DNA of 64,000 nt from Geothrix rubra (GTDB lineage: Bacteria; Acidobacteriota; Holophagae; Holophagales; Holophagaceae), in assembly GCF_030268065.1 (NCBI RefSeq), contig NZ_BSDD01000004.1:248001-312000 (forward strand), in the 5' to 3' direction. Both the position numbers and the translations under genes were made by a program. The notes under the pieces were generated by a model, which saw nothing but the letters and a program-made list of their open reading frames with translations, did no database searches and was not told where the DNA came from. Position 1 is the first letter of the stretch. Every line of letters starts with the position of its first letter. Below are positions 27,930 through 36,310 of the stretch, one piece after another.

Positions 27930-29072
27930 CTACCGGTACTTGGCCTTCAGCCACTTCTGCGGGTCCTGGGGCTGGGCCAGGTGGCGCACCTCGAAGCCCA
28001 GGCGGGGGCCGTCCACGGTGTCGCCCACGGCGCCCACGGCCTCGCCCCGCTTGAGGATCTGGCCTTTGGCCACGGCGATGCCCTGGAGGTGGGTGTAGAG
28101 CGTGTACCACCCACCACCGTGGTCCAGGATCACCATGGGGCCGTAGCTCTGGTAGAAGTCGGCGAAGACCACCCGGCCCTCGGCCACCGCCTGCACGGGC
28201 GACCCCAGGGGCGCCTCCACCAGGAGTCCGCTCTGCATGGTCTTCGTGTGGAACTTGGGATGCAGGTGCTCGCCGAAGCCCTGGGCGAGGGTGCCCGCCA
28301 CGGGCTGGGGCAGCTCGCCCCGCAGGGAGGCGAAGGCGACGGAGGACTCGAAGGCCTCGGTGCGGGGCCGGTTCAGCAGGCCCGCCAGCATGCGCTCCAG
28401 CTGCAGGGCCTCCTCCGCCAGCTCGGTCTGGACCTGGCGCTGGGACGCCTCGTCCTTCTGGAGGCCATCCAGGAAGCCGTTGAGCCGGTCCTCCTGGAGC
28501 CGCAGGGCGGCCTGGTACTCCGCGGCCTGCCGCTCCTCCACCGCCAGCCGGGCCAGCACCGCCCGGAGGGCCTTCTCCTTCTCGGCGAGATCGCCCTTGA
28601 GGCGCTGGATCTGGTCCAGCTGCTTGCGCTCCTGCAGCCGGGCCCAGGCGAGCATGCGGCCCTTCACCAGCCAGGCGTCGGGATCCTTGAGGGTCGTGGT
28701 GAGGCCCAGCTCGCCCAGGGGTCCCAGGGCCTGCAGCCACCGCACCTGCTTGCGCAGCGCCTCCCGCAGCCTGGCCACCTCGCCCTGGATGCGGGCCTGT
28801 TCCTTCACGATCTGCGTCACCTCGTTCTGGGCCTGGTCCCGGCGCAGGCGGGCGCCGTCCACCTGCGCCTGGGCCCGGTCGCGCTGGAGGGAGATGCCCT
28901 GGAGGTCCACCAGCACGCCCTTCCGCCGCTTCTTCAGGGCCTCCAGCTGCTGGTCCACCTGGGCCATCCGGCCCTGGATGGCGGCCAGCTTCTGCCGCAG
29001 CTGCGCCGGATCCTGGCGGGACTGCGCCCCGAGGATCCCGGTGAGCAGGAGGAGGGCGCAGCCTCGACGCAC
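27930..29072 (-). CDS. EnvC-like murein hydrolase activator (coiled coil + degenerate LytM)
   Basis: 380 residues. Signal peptide 1-17, long coiled coil about 20-235, LytM/M23 domain about 265-375. The metal ligands of active M23 peptidases are lost: HxGxD is QSGLL and the final HxH is RLG. This matches EnvC-type activators that stimulate amidases rather than cut peptidoglycan. GTG 29072 starts the signal peptide, 4 bp after the stop of the upstream membrane protein. It is convergent with the GspF gene, with only 6 bp between stops. Confidence 0.85.
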   Translation of the reverse strand: MRRGCALLLLTGILGAQSRQDPAQLRQKLAAIQGRMAQVDQQLEALKKRRKGVLVDLQGISLQRDRAQAQVDGARLRRDQAQNEVTQIVKEQARIQGEVARLREALRKQVRWLQALGPLGELGLTTTLKDPDAWLVKGRMLAWARLQERKQLDQIQRLKGDLAEKEKALRAVLARLAVEERQAAEYQAALRLQEDRLNGFLDGLQKDEASQRQVQTELAEEALQLERMLAGLLNRPRTEAFESSVAFASLRGELPQPVAGTLAQGFGEHLHPKFHTKTMQSGLLVEAPLGSPVQAVAEGRVVFADFYQSYGPMVILDHGGGWYTLYTHLQGIAVAKGQILKRGEAVGAVGDTVDGPRLGFEVRHLAQPQDPQKWLKAKYR

Positions 29073-29076
29073 GGGC

Positions 29077-29826
29077 CTACTTGCCGCGCTTCGCGCCCCC
29101 CGCGGGCAGGAGCATCGCCAGCGCCCCCAGCACCAGGGGACCGCCGATGGAGAGGGGCAGGGCCAGGGGCGAGAAGGGGTCGGAGGGCAGCTGGGCCATG
29201 GGCAGCAGCCGCACGATCACGTCGAGCGTCTTCACCTGGCCCGCGGACCAGCCCATGTCCTGGCCGAAATCGAGGAAGAAGCTCAGCCGCGGCCCCAGCT
29301 CCCGCAGGAGCAGGGTCAGCAGCAGCGCCAGGCCCGCGCTGGATTTCAGCAGCCGCGAGAGGAGCACCGCCCAGAGCAGCATCTGGAGCCCCAGCAGCAG
29401 GCCGTGCAGGTCGGCCCGGAGCAGCTCCGGCGGCCAGGCCTCCCCCACCAGCCGCCAGCAGAGGGCCCACACCGGGATGAGCGCCACCTGGGACAGGAAC
29501 AGGCCGTGGACGAAGCCCAGGCCCGTGCCGGCGAAGAAGCCCTTGAGCCGCTCCCCCCGCGCCGCCGCGGCCGTCCACTGGCTCACGGGCACGTAGGCCC
29601 CCAGCAGCACCACCAGCGAGACCAGCCAGTACATCACGCCCTGGAGGTTGCCCACCGTGTAGCTGCGGAGCGAGTCCGCGCCCAGGGGCACCGCCGTCCC
29701 GAAGGCCACGACCTGCGAGCCGTCCGGACCCTGCTGCCCCCGGATGCCCATGAGCACCAGGCCCGTGAGGAAGAGGCACACCAGCGCCCAGCCGATGCGC
29801 AGCTTCGAGCTTCCGAAACGGTCCAT
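29077..29826 (-). CDS. Six-helix membrane protein, ABC-2 permease-like
   Basis: 249 residues with helices near 12-30, 60-82, 100-125, 140-160, 165-180 and 228-245. The pattern resembles ABC-2 type permeases, but no ATPase gene adjoins, so this is only a shape match. It lies between argR and the EnvC-like gene on the same strand (55 bp and 4 bp away) and could be co-transcribed with both. In other bacteria EnvC acts with FtsX; this protein does not look like FtsX. Confidence 0.6.
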   Translation of the reverse strand: MDRFGSSKLRIGWALVCLFLTGLVLMGIRGQQGPDGSQVVAFGTAVPLGADSLRSYTVGNLQGVMYWLVSLVVLLGAYVPVSQWTAAAARGERLKGFFAGTGLGFVHGLFLSQVALIPVWALCWRLVGEAWPPELLRADLHGLLLGLQMLLWAVLLSRLLKSSAGLALLLTLLLRELGPRLSFFLDFGQDMGWSAGQVKTLDVIVRLLPMAQLPSDPFSPLALPLSIGGPLVLGALAMLLPAGGAKRGK

Positions 29827-29881
29827 GCGAACTCCCCGGGGAAGGTTCGATGATACCCAGGCCCCGGGACGCCGAGCCCGC

Positions 29882-30286
29882 CTACCGCGCCGCCAGCACC
29901 CGCGCGAGGTGGGCCCGCACGTCCTCCATGCGCTCCGGCAGGACGGCCACGAAGACCGTGTCGTCCCCGGCCAGGGTGCCCATCTGGCCGGCCACGGGAT
30001 CGCGATCCAGGGCCAGGCCCAGGGCCTGGGCGAACCCCGGCGCCGTGCGCACGACCAGCAGGTTGGGGGGGACGGCGGAGACCTCCGCCTCCGGCATGGC
30101 CTGGGCAGCGGCCTCCACGCGGCGGTAGCGGCCCTGGACCTTCTGCACCCCCAGGCGCTTCAGGCGGCGCGAGAGGGTGGACTGGGTGAGCGCGTGGCCC
30201 TCGACCGAGAGCCGGGCCAGCAGATCCGTCTGGTCCGCGATGGGGTGGGCCTCCAGCAGCCGGAGGATGAGCTCATCCACATGCAT
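29882..30286 (-). CDS. argR: Arginine repressor ArgR
   Basis: 134 residues. The N-terminal winged helix has the recognition segment TQSTLSRRLKRLGVQKV (34-50). The C-terminal arginine-binding, hexamer-forming domain has GTLAGDDTVFVA (103-114), the family signature. ATG 30286 is preferred; ATG 30301 in frame would add five residues. It is divergent from argD and probably autoregulated through the TGCAT sites overlapping its own start. Confidence 0.93.
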   Translation of the reverse strand: MHVDELILRLLEAHPIADQTDLLARLSVEGHALTQSTLSRRLKRLGVQKVQGRYRRVEAAAQAMPEAEVSAVPPNLLVVRTAPGFAQALGLALDRDPVAGQMGTLAGDDTVFVAVLPERMEDVRAHLARVLAAR

Positions 30287-30437
30287 GCATATACGGTGCA
30301 TGACTGTGCATGACCCCGCAAGACGGAATTCACGGGAATAACCTTGGATTCCAAAATTTTCACTTGCACACCGGAAAAGAGCTGTGCATATTATGCAATC
30401 TCGTGCCGGATTATGCAGATCCTTGCACGCCCATGCA
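30281..30437. promoter_or_regulatory. ArgR operator cluster between argR and argD
   Basis: TGCAT/ATGCA half-sites recur at 30281-30290 (overlapping set), 30297-30301, 30307-30311, 30385-30390, 30391-30397, 30412-30416 and 30433-30437. The best is the 13-bp dyad TGCATATTATGCA at 30385-30397. The stretch is noticeably AT-richer than its surroundings. ArgR boxes elsewhere have TGnAT/ATnCA half-sites, so arginine-dependent repression of both genes is likely. Confidence 0.6.
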
Positions 30438-30448
30438 GAGGATCCCGC

Positions 30449-31588
30449 ATGACCGCCACCCCGACGCTTCCCGCCCTGCTGCCCACCTACGCGCCCTACC
30501 CCTTCCAGGTGGTGCGGGGCGAGGGCGACCGCATCTTCGATGACGCGGGCCGGGCCTACTGGGACTTCTACGGGGGCCACTGCGTCTGCGCCACGGGCCA
30601 CGGCCACCCCGCCGTGGTGAAGGCCGTGGCCGGGCAGGCGGGAACCCTGCTCTTCTACTCCGCCGCCGCCTCGCTCCCCGTGCGGGACGCCGCGGCCGCG
30701 GCCATCACGGCCTTCGCCGGCATGGACTCGGTCTTCTTCTGCAACAGCGGCGCCGAGGCCAACGAGAACGCCCTGAAGGTGGCCCTGCTGCTCACGGGGC
30801 GGAAGAAGCTGGCGGCCTTCGAGGGCGGCTGGCACGGCCGGACCCTCCTGGCCCTCTCCGTCACCGACGATCCCAAGATCACCGGGCCCTTCGCGGACCA
30901 GCTCGTGCCCTGCCTGCGGCTGCCCTGGGGCGATCCCGCCGCCCTGGCCGCCGCCGACTTCTCCGACGTGGCCGCCGTCATCCTCGAGCCCATCCAGAGC
31001 ATGGCCGGCATCAAGACCGCCCCGAAGGCCTGGTTCCAGGCCCTGCGCGCCAAGTGCGACGCCACGGGCACGCTGCTGGTCTTCGACGAGATCCAGACCG
31101 GCATGGGCCGCCTGGGCACGCCCTTCGCCGCGCAGTACTACGGCGTGCGGCCCGACCTGATGACCTCCGCCAAGGGCCTGGCCTCCGGCGTGCCCATGGG
31201 CGCCGTGCTCATGACCGCCGCGGTCGCGTCGAAGCTGAAGGCGGGCGACCTGGGCAGCACCTTCGGCGGCGGCCCCCTGGCCTGCGCCGCCCTGCTGGCC
31301 ACGGTGGGGGTGATCGGGTCGGAGGGACTGATGGCCAACGCCACCGCCGCCGCGGCGCGGCTGCGGAAGGACCTGGCCGGCACCGCCGTGACGGAGGTGC
31401 TGGGCGAGGGCCTCCTGCTGGGCCTGCGCTGCGATCGGGCCGCGGCCCTGAAGCAGCACCTGCTGGCCGCGCACCTCCTCGTGGGCGGCTCCGGCGACCC
31501 CACCGTCCTGCGCCTCATGCCCCCCCTCAACGTCAGCGCCGAGGCCCTCGACGCCCTCGTCGCCGCCATCCAGGCCTTCGAGCCTTGA
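30449..31588 (+). CDS. argD: Acetylornithine (acyl-ornithine) aminotransferase
   Basis: 379 residues, class III PLP aminotransferase. Blocks: [14 protein letters not shown] (substrate/PLP phosphate), [22 protein letters not shown], and the PLP lysine in [13 protein letters not shown]. It converts N-acyl-glutamate semialdehyde to N-acyl-ornithine. The start is ATG 30449 after AGAGGA. It is the first gene of the arginine block, directly downstream of the ArgR sites. Confidence 0.93.
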   Translation: MTATPTLPALLPTYAPYPFQVVRGEGDRIFDDAGRAYWDFYGGHCVCATGHGHPAVVKAVAGQAGTLLFYSAAASLPVRDAAAAAITAFAGMDSVFFCNSGAEANENALKVALLLTGRKKLAAFEGGWHGRTLLALSVTDDPKITGPFADQLVPCLRLPWGDPAALAAADFSDVAAVILEPIQSMAGIKTAPKAWFQALRAKCDATGTLLVFDEIQTGMGRLGTPFAAQYYGVRPDLMTSAKGLASGVPMGAVLMTAAVASKLKAGDLGSTFGGGPLACAALLATVGVIGSEGLMANATAAAARLRKDLAGTAVTEVLGEGLLLGLRCDRAAALKQHLLAAHLLVGGSGDPTVLRLMPPLNVSAEALDALVAAIQAFEP

Positions 31589-31689
31589 AACCGCGAATGG
31601 CGCGAATGTCGCGAATGCAAATGCCTTGAACAGCCCTCACGTCTGAACCGTCCCTCTTCCCGTTTTCAATTCGAGCCATTCGCGGTTCC
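31587..31689. repeat. Periodic palindrome, GCGAAT subtype
   Basis: Left arm AACCGCGAAT/GGCGCGAAT/GTCGCGAAT (three units of 9-10 bases) begins at the argD stop. The right arm ATTCGAGCCATTCGCGGTT is at 31670-31688. Together they can fold into a long imperfect hairpin filling the junction before the carbamoyltransferase gene. Confidence 0.7.
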
Positions 31690-31707
31690 AGCCTTTTCGA
31701 GGTTTCC

Positions 31708-32697
31708 ATGAAGCACTTCACCCGCATCGCCGACCTGGGCCCCGAGGGGGTCCAGCGGATCCTCGCCACCGCCGCGGCCTGGAAGCAGAACCCGCCGGGC
31801 GCCCTCTTCGCGAACCGCATCCTCGGCATGGTGTTCTTCAACCCCAGCCTGCGCACCCGGGCCAGCTTCGAGGCGGCCATGCTGCGCCACGGCGGCCACG
31901 CGATCGTGCTGGAGGTGGGCGCGGGCACCTGGAAGCTGGAGGACCGGGACGGGGCCGTGATGGACGGTGACCGGGCCGAGCACGTCCGGGAGGGCGTGCC
32001 CGTGCTGGGTCGCTACGCGGACGCCCTGGCCGTGCGGACCTTCTCCCATGGCGACGGGGACGACGTGGACGAGCTCGATCCCGTCATCCACGCCTTCCGG
32101 CGCTTCTCCACCGTGCCGGTGCTCAGCATGGAGAGTGCCCGGGAGCATCCCCACCAGGGCCTCGCCGACCTGCTGACGATCCAGGAGACCCACGGCACGA
32201 CGAAGGTGCCCGTGACCCTGACCTGGGCGCCCCACATGAAGCCCCTGCCCAAGGCCGTGCCCAACTCCTTCCTGCTCACCGCCGCCGCCTGCGGCGCGGA
32301 GATCCGCGTGGCCGCGCCGAAGGGCTACGAGCTGGCCCCGGAGGTGCGGGCCGAGGCCGAGGCCTATGCCGCCGCCACGGGCGGGAAGATCGTCTACACC
32401 GACGACCAGGCCGCCGCCCTCGAAGGCAGCGCCGCCGTCTACGCCAAGGCCTGGGGCCCTTCCACGACCTCGGGCCTGCCCGCCGCGCCCATGAAGGAGC
32501 TCGGCGCCTGGATGCCCACGGCCGCCCACATGGCCAAGGCCGCAACGGAGGCCGTGTTCCTCCACTGCCTGCCCGTGCGCCGGAACCTGGAGGTCCACGA
32601 CAGCGTCCTGGACGGCCCCTGGAGCCGCGTGGTGGACGAGGCCGAGAACCGCTTCCACGTCCAGCGCGCCACCATCCACAGCCTGCTGAACGGATGA
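31708..32697 (+). CDS. argF': N-acylornithine carbamoyltransferase (AOTCase/SOTCase type)
   Basis: 329 residues. Carbamoyl-phosphate loop FFNPSLRTRASFE (46-58). Features of the N-acetyl/N-succinyl-ornithine enzymes rather than classic ArgF: AVMDGDRAEH, VLGRYADALAVRTF, LTWAPHMKPLPKAVPNS, VYAKAWG and HCLPVRRNLEVHDSVLD. The substrate would be N-acyl-ornithine, giving N-acyl-citrulline. At the position that is Glu in Xanthomonas AOTCase and Pro in Bacteroides SOTCase, this protein has Ala, so the acyl group is uncertain. Confidence 0.87.
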   Translation: MKHFTRIADLGPEGVQRILATAAAWKQNPPGALFANRILGMVFFNPSLRTRASFEAAMLRHGGHAIVLEVGAGTWKLEDRDGAVMDGDRAEHVREGVPVLGRYADALAVRTFSHGDGDDVDELDPVIHAFRRFSTVPVLSMESAREHPHQGLADLLTIQETHGTTKVPVTLTWAPHMKPLPKAVPNSFLLTAAACGAEIRVAAPKGYELAPEVRAEAEAYAAATGGKIVYTDDQAAALEGSAAVYAKAWGPSTTSGLPAAPMKELGAWMPTAAHMAKAATEAVFLHCLPVRRNLEVHDSVLDGPWSRVVDEAENRFHVQRATIHSLLNG

Positions 32698-32716
32698 ACC
32701 CGAAAAGGAAGGGATC

Positions 32717-32792
32717 AACCACGAAGACAGGAAGACCACGAATGCCTGCTCCGCGTTCCTTTCTTCGAGGTCTTCCCGTCTTCGTGGTGAAT
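32717..32792. repeat. Periodic palindrome, ACGAAG subtype
   Basis: Left arm AACCACGAAG/ACAGGAAG/ACCACGAAT (32717-32743) and right arm TTCGAGGTCTTCCCGTCTTCGTGGT at 32764-32788 are near-complementary. It has the same design as the elements at 31587 and 36200 with a different core sequence. Confidence 0.7.
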
Positions 32793-32841
32793 GACCTGAT
32801 TTCCCGTTCCTGAAAGCCCCCTGATCGAATTCGGAGTCGAC

Positions 32842-33777
32842 ATGCCGCTCTCGCCCAATCCCTACGCCGCCCTCAAGGAAGCCTCCCAGTACGTCCGCCT
32901 GTTCCGCGGCAAGACCTTCGTGGTGAAGGTGGGCGGCGAGGTGCTGGCGGAGCCCAAGCTCCGGAAGGCCCTCTGCGAGCAGCTGGCCCTGCTCTGGTCC
33001 TTCTCCATCCGGGTGGTGGTGGTCCATGGCGGCGGCGCGGAGCTGGATGCCGTGTGCGAGGCCATGCACATCCCCGTGCAGAAGGTGGCGGGCCGGCGGG
33101 TGACGAGCCCCGAGGTGCTGGACGCCGCCAAGATGGTCTTCGCCGGCCAGGTGCACATGGACCTCCTGGCGGAGCTGCAGGCCGCCGGCGTGCCCGCCGT
33201 GGGCCTCACGGGGCTGGACGCGGGGCTGGTGAAGGCCACCAGGCGGCCCCCCGTCTCCGTCGTGCCGGATGGCGCCACGGAGCCCCAGCTGGTGGACTAC
33301 GGCCTGGTGGGCGATATCGAGGCGGTGGATCCCGGCGTCCTCAGCCACCTGCTGGAGGGCGGCTTCCTGCCCGTGGTGGCCCCCCTCTCCGGCGGGGAGG
33401 ACGGCGCCATCTACAACACCAACGCCGACACCATCGCCGCCAGCCTCGCCGTGGCCCTCAAGGCGGAGAAGCTCTTCTTCCTGCTCTCGGTGCCGGGCCT
33501 GCTGAAGGACGTGTCGCGACCCTCCTCGCTCATCCCCCACGCGACGCTGGCGGAACTGGCCGGCTACGAGGCCAAGGGCGTGGTGAGCGGCGGCATGCGC
33601 CCCAAGGCCACGGCCGTGAAGGCCGCCCTGGCCGGGGGGGTGCCCAGCGCCCACCTGGTGAGCGGCGTGGCGCCGGACGCCCTGCTGGCGGAGGTCTTCA
33701 CCAACGAGGGCAGCGGCACGATGCTCGTGCCCGGCCTGCCGGAAGCGGCCCCCGCGCCGGCCGGGGTCCAGCCATGA
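32842..33777 (+). CDS. argB: Acetylglutamate (acylglutamate) kinase
   Basis: 311 residues of the amino-acid kinase fold. FVVKVGGEVL (28-37), VVVVHGGGAELDAV, the GLTGLDAGLV segment, NTNADTIAASLAVALKAEKL and GVVSGGMRPK are the ArgB blocks. It phosphorylates N-acyl-glutamate. The C-terminal tail (PGLPEAAPAPAGVQP) is Pro/Ala-rich. Its TGA overlaps the M20 gene (ATGA). Confidence 0.92.
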   Translation: MPLSPNPYAALKEASQYVRLFRGKTFVVKVGGEVLAEPKLRKALCEQLALLWSFSIRVVVVHGGGAELDAVCEAMHIPVQKVAGRRVTSPEVLDAAKMVFAGQVHMDLLAELQAAGVPAVGLTGLDAGLVKATRRPPVSVVPDGATEPQLVDYGLVGDIEAVDPGVLSHLLEGGFLPVVAPLSGGEDGAIYNTNADTIAASLAVALKAEKLFFLLSVPGLLKDVSRPSSLIPHATLAELAGYEAKGVVSGGMRPKATAVKAALAGGVPSAHLVSGVAPDALLAEVFTNEGSGTMLVPGLPEAAPAPAGVQP

Positions 33778-34850
33778 ACCCCGCCGAGCTGCTCACGCTC
33801 CTGGTCGGCACGCCCAGCGTCTCCGGCGAGGAGGGCCCCCTGGCCGACCAGGTGCAGGATCTCGTCGCCGCCAAGGGCTTCGAGGTCCACCGGTCGGGGG
33901 CCAACCTCTGGTTCACCCTCGGAAAGGTGGGCGGGCCGCGGCTGCTGCTGAACTCCCACCTGGACACCGTGCCCCCCTGCGCCGGCTGGTCCGGCGATCC
34001 CTTCACGCCCGCCTGGCACGGCCCGCGGCTCCAGGGCCTCGGCGCCAACGACGCCAAGGGCAGCGTGGCCGCCATCCTCCTCGCGGCCTTCGAGCTGGCC
34101 GCCCAGCCCCTCCCGGGCGAGGTGGTGGTGGCCCTCACGGCGGAGGAGGAGACCGGCGGGGCGGGCCTCGCCACCATCCTGGACCAGCTCGGCCCCCTCG
34201 ACGGCGCCGTGGTGGGCGAGCCCACGGGCCTGCGGGTCTGCGCGGCGCAGCGGGGCCTCCTCGTGCTGAAGTGCACGGCCCGGGGCCAGAGCGGCCACGT
34301 GGCCCACGCCCAGATGCTGGGCGCCGAGAACGCCATCCACAAGGCGGCCCGGGACATCTCCCGGATCGCCGGCATGGACTTCCCCGCCCACCCCCTGCTG
34401 GGCTCCCAGAAGGCCCAGGTCACCCAGATCCAGGGGGGCCTGCGGCGGAACCAGGTACCCGACGCCTGCGAGTTCTTCGTGGACCTCCGCACGGGCCCCG
34501 ACCAGGACCACGACGCCCTCGCCGCCCAGTTCCAGGGCCTCCTGGAGAGCGAGGTGGCCGTGCACTCCAAGCGCTACCTGCCCAAGGGCACCGATCCCAA
34601 CCACCCCATCGTGCGGGCGGCGCTCTCGGCCGCCGCCAAGGCGGGCCCCGTGGGCTCCGGCACCACCTCCGACTGGGCCTTCCTGGGCGACGTGCCCGCC
34701 GTGAAGGCCGGCCCCGGCGACACCTTCCGCAGCCACCGCCCCGACGAGTACCTCACCCTTCCCGAGCTGGAGGCCGGCATCGCCTTCTACGCCAAGCTCG
34801 CCCCCGCCTTCTTCAAGGCCCTGGCCGTGAAGGAGGCGCTCCATGGGTAG
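33774..34850 (+). CDS. M20 deacylase, probably acyl-citrulline/acyl-ornithine deacetylase
   Basis: 358 residues. Metal and catalytic residues of M20: HLDTVPP (60-66), GLGANDAKG, AEEETGGAG, VGEPTG and the late His in SHRPDEYL. The length and NSHLDTV block resemble ArgE/LysK. In a pathway that carbamoylates acyl-ornithine it should release citrulline from N-acyl-citrulline before ArgG. It overlaps argB by 4 bases and argH by 8. Confidence 0.85.
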   Translation: MNPAELLTLLVGTPSVSGEEGPLADQVQDLVAAKGFEVHRSGANLWFTLGKVGGPRLLLNSHLDTVPPCAGWSGDPFTPAWHGPRLQGLGANDAKGSVAAILLAAFELAAQPLPGEVVVALTAEEETGGAGLATILDQLGPLDGAVVGEPTGLRVCAAQRGLLVLKCTARGQSGHVAHAQMLGAENAIHKAARDISRIAGMDFPAHPLLGSQKAQVTQIQGGLRRNQVPDACEFFVDLRTGPDQDHDALAAQFQGLLESEVAVHSKRYLPKGTDPNHPIVRAALSAAAKAGPVGSGTTSDWAFLGDVPAVKAGPGDTFRSHRPDEYLTLPELEAGIAFYAKLAPAFFKALAVKEALHG

Positions 34851-36192
34851 CACCCTCTGGGCGAAGGACCTGCCCCTGGACGCGGCCGTCCACCGGTTCA
34901 CGGTGGGGGAGGATCCCGACACGGACCTGGCGCTGCTGCCCTGGGACGCCAAGGGCAGCGCGGCCCACGCGCGGATGCTGGCGGCCACGGGCCTCATCCC
35001 CGAGGCCGACGCCGCGGCCCTGGTGCGGGCCCTGCGGCGCATCGCGCACCTGGCCGAGCAGGGCGCCTTCCCCATCACGCCCGAGCAGGAGGACGGCCAC
35101 ACGGCCATCGAGGCGGACCTCACCCGCTGGCTGGGCCCGGCGGGGCAGCGCATCCACCTGGCCCGTTCCCGGAACGACCAGGTGATCCTGGCCCTGCGGC
35201 TCTACCTGCGGGACGCCCTCCTGCGGCTGGGCCTGCGGGTGGCCGACCTGGCCGAGGCCTTCCTGGCCTTCGCCCGGGCGCACCAGGACGCGCCGCTCCC
35301 CGGCTACACCCACCTGCGGCGGGCCATGCCCAGCACCTTCGGCCTCTGGGCCGCGGCCTTCGCCGAGGGCCTGCTGGAGGAGCTGGAGGCCCTGCCGGGC
35401 GTGCACGGCCGCCTCGACCGCTGCCCCCTGGGCTCCGCCGCGGGCTTCGGCGTGCCCCTCCCCATCGACCGCGAGCTCACGGCGCGGCTGCTGGGCTTCT
35501 CGAAGGTCCAGCGCAGCCCCATCGACGTGCAGAACAGCCGGGGCCGCCACGAGGGCGCCGTGCTCCAGTGGGCCGCCTCCGCGGGCGGGGTGCTGGAAAA
35601 GTTCCTGTGGGACGTCTCCCTCTACAGCACCGAGGAGTTCGGCTTCCTGGGCCTGCCCGACGCCTTCACCACGGGCTCGAGCATCATGCCCCAGAAGAAG
35701 AACCCCGACGTGGTGGAGCTGGCCCGGGGCCGGTGCCGCGAGCTGCGGGGCTGGGCCGGGCTGGTGGAGCAGGTGGCCGCCGGGCTGCCCTCCAGCTACC
35801 ACCGGGACCTCCAGCTGCTCAAGCGGCCCGTGGTCACGGCCCTGCGGAACGCGGACGAGCTATTCGCCGTCCTGGCCCGCCTGGTGCCCGCCCTCCAGGT
35901 GAAGGCCGAGGCCGCCGCGTCGGCCTGCTCGGACGACCTCTACGCCGCCCACCAGGCCTACGTCCTCGTGGGCCAGGGCCTGCCCTTCCGCGAGGCCTAC
36001 CGGCAGGTGGCGAAGCAGCTCCAGGACGGTACCTTCGCCCCCGACCGCGCCGCCCTCACCGCCACCCACCTCGGGGGCGCCGGCCACCTCGCCCTCGACG
36101 ACCTCGAGGCCGACCTCCAGGCCGCCCGCGCCTGGATCGAAGCCCGGCACCAGGCCCACCGCCAGGCCGAGGAGGCCCTGTGGGCGAACTGA
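34843..36192 (+). CDS. argH: Argininosuccinate lyase
   Basis: 449 residues of the fumarase/aspartase superfamily. Conserved: EQEDGHTAIEADLTRWLG, SRNDQV, GYTHLRRAMP and the signature GSSIMPQKKNPD (catalytic serine loop). It cleaves argininosuccinate to arginine and fumarate, the last pathway step. ATG 34843 lies inside the end of the deacylase gene. Confidence 0.95.
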   Translation: MGSTLWAKDLPLDAAVHRFTVGEDPDTDLALLPWDAKGSAAHARMLAATGLIPEADAAALVRALRRIAHLAEQGAFPITPEQEDGHTAIEADLTRWLGPAGQRIHLARSRNDQVILALRLYLRDALLRLGLRVADLAEAFLAFARAHQDAPLPGYTHLRRAMPSTFGLWAAAFAEGLLEELEALPGVHGRLDRCPLGSAAGFGVPLPIDRELTARLLGFSKVQRSPIDVQNSRGRHEGAVLQWAASAGGVLEKFLWDVSLYSTEEFGFLGLPDAFTTGSSIMPQKKNPDVVELARGRCRELRGWAGLVEQVAAGLPSSYHRDLQLLKRPVVTALRNADELFAVLARLVPALQVKAEAAASACSDDLYAAHQAYVLVGQGLPFREAYRQVAKQLQDGTFAPDRAALTATHLGGAGHLALDDLEADLQAARAWIEARHQAHRQAEEALWAN

Positions 36193-36199
36193 AAATGAG

Positions 36200-36280
36200 C
36201 ACCGCCAAGGCGCCAAGGGCGCCAAGAAGAAACCAGAGACCGCTTTTGCAGTGCTTGGCTTCTTGGCGTCTTGGCGGTGA
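36200..36280. repeat. Periodic palindrome, GCCAAG subtype
   Basis: Left arm ACCGCCAAG/GCGCCAAG/GGCGCCAAG (36201-36226) and right arm CTTGGCTTCTTGGCGTCTTGGCGGT (36254-36278). It lies 8 bp after the argH stop and about 30 bp before argG. Confidence 0.75.
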
Positions 36281-36310
36281 TTCCTTCGCTTCTTCATTGA
36301 AAGGCCTCCC

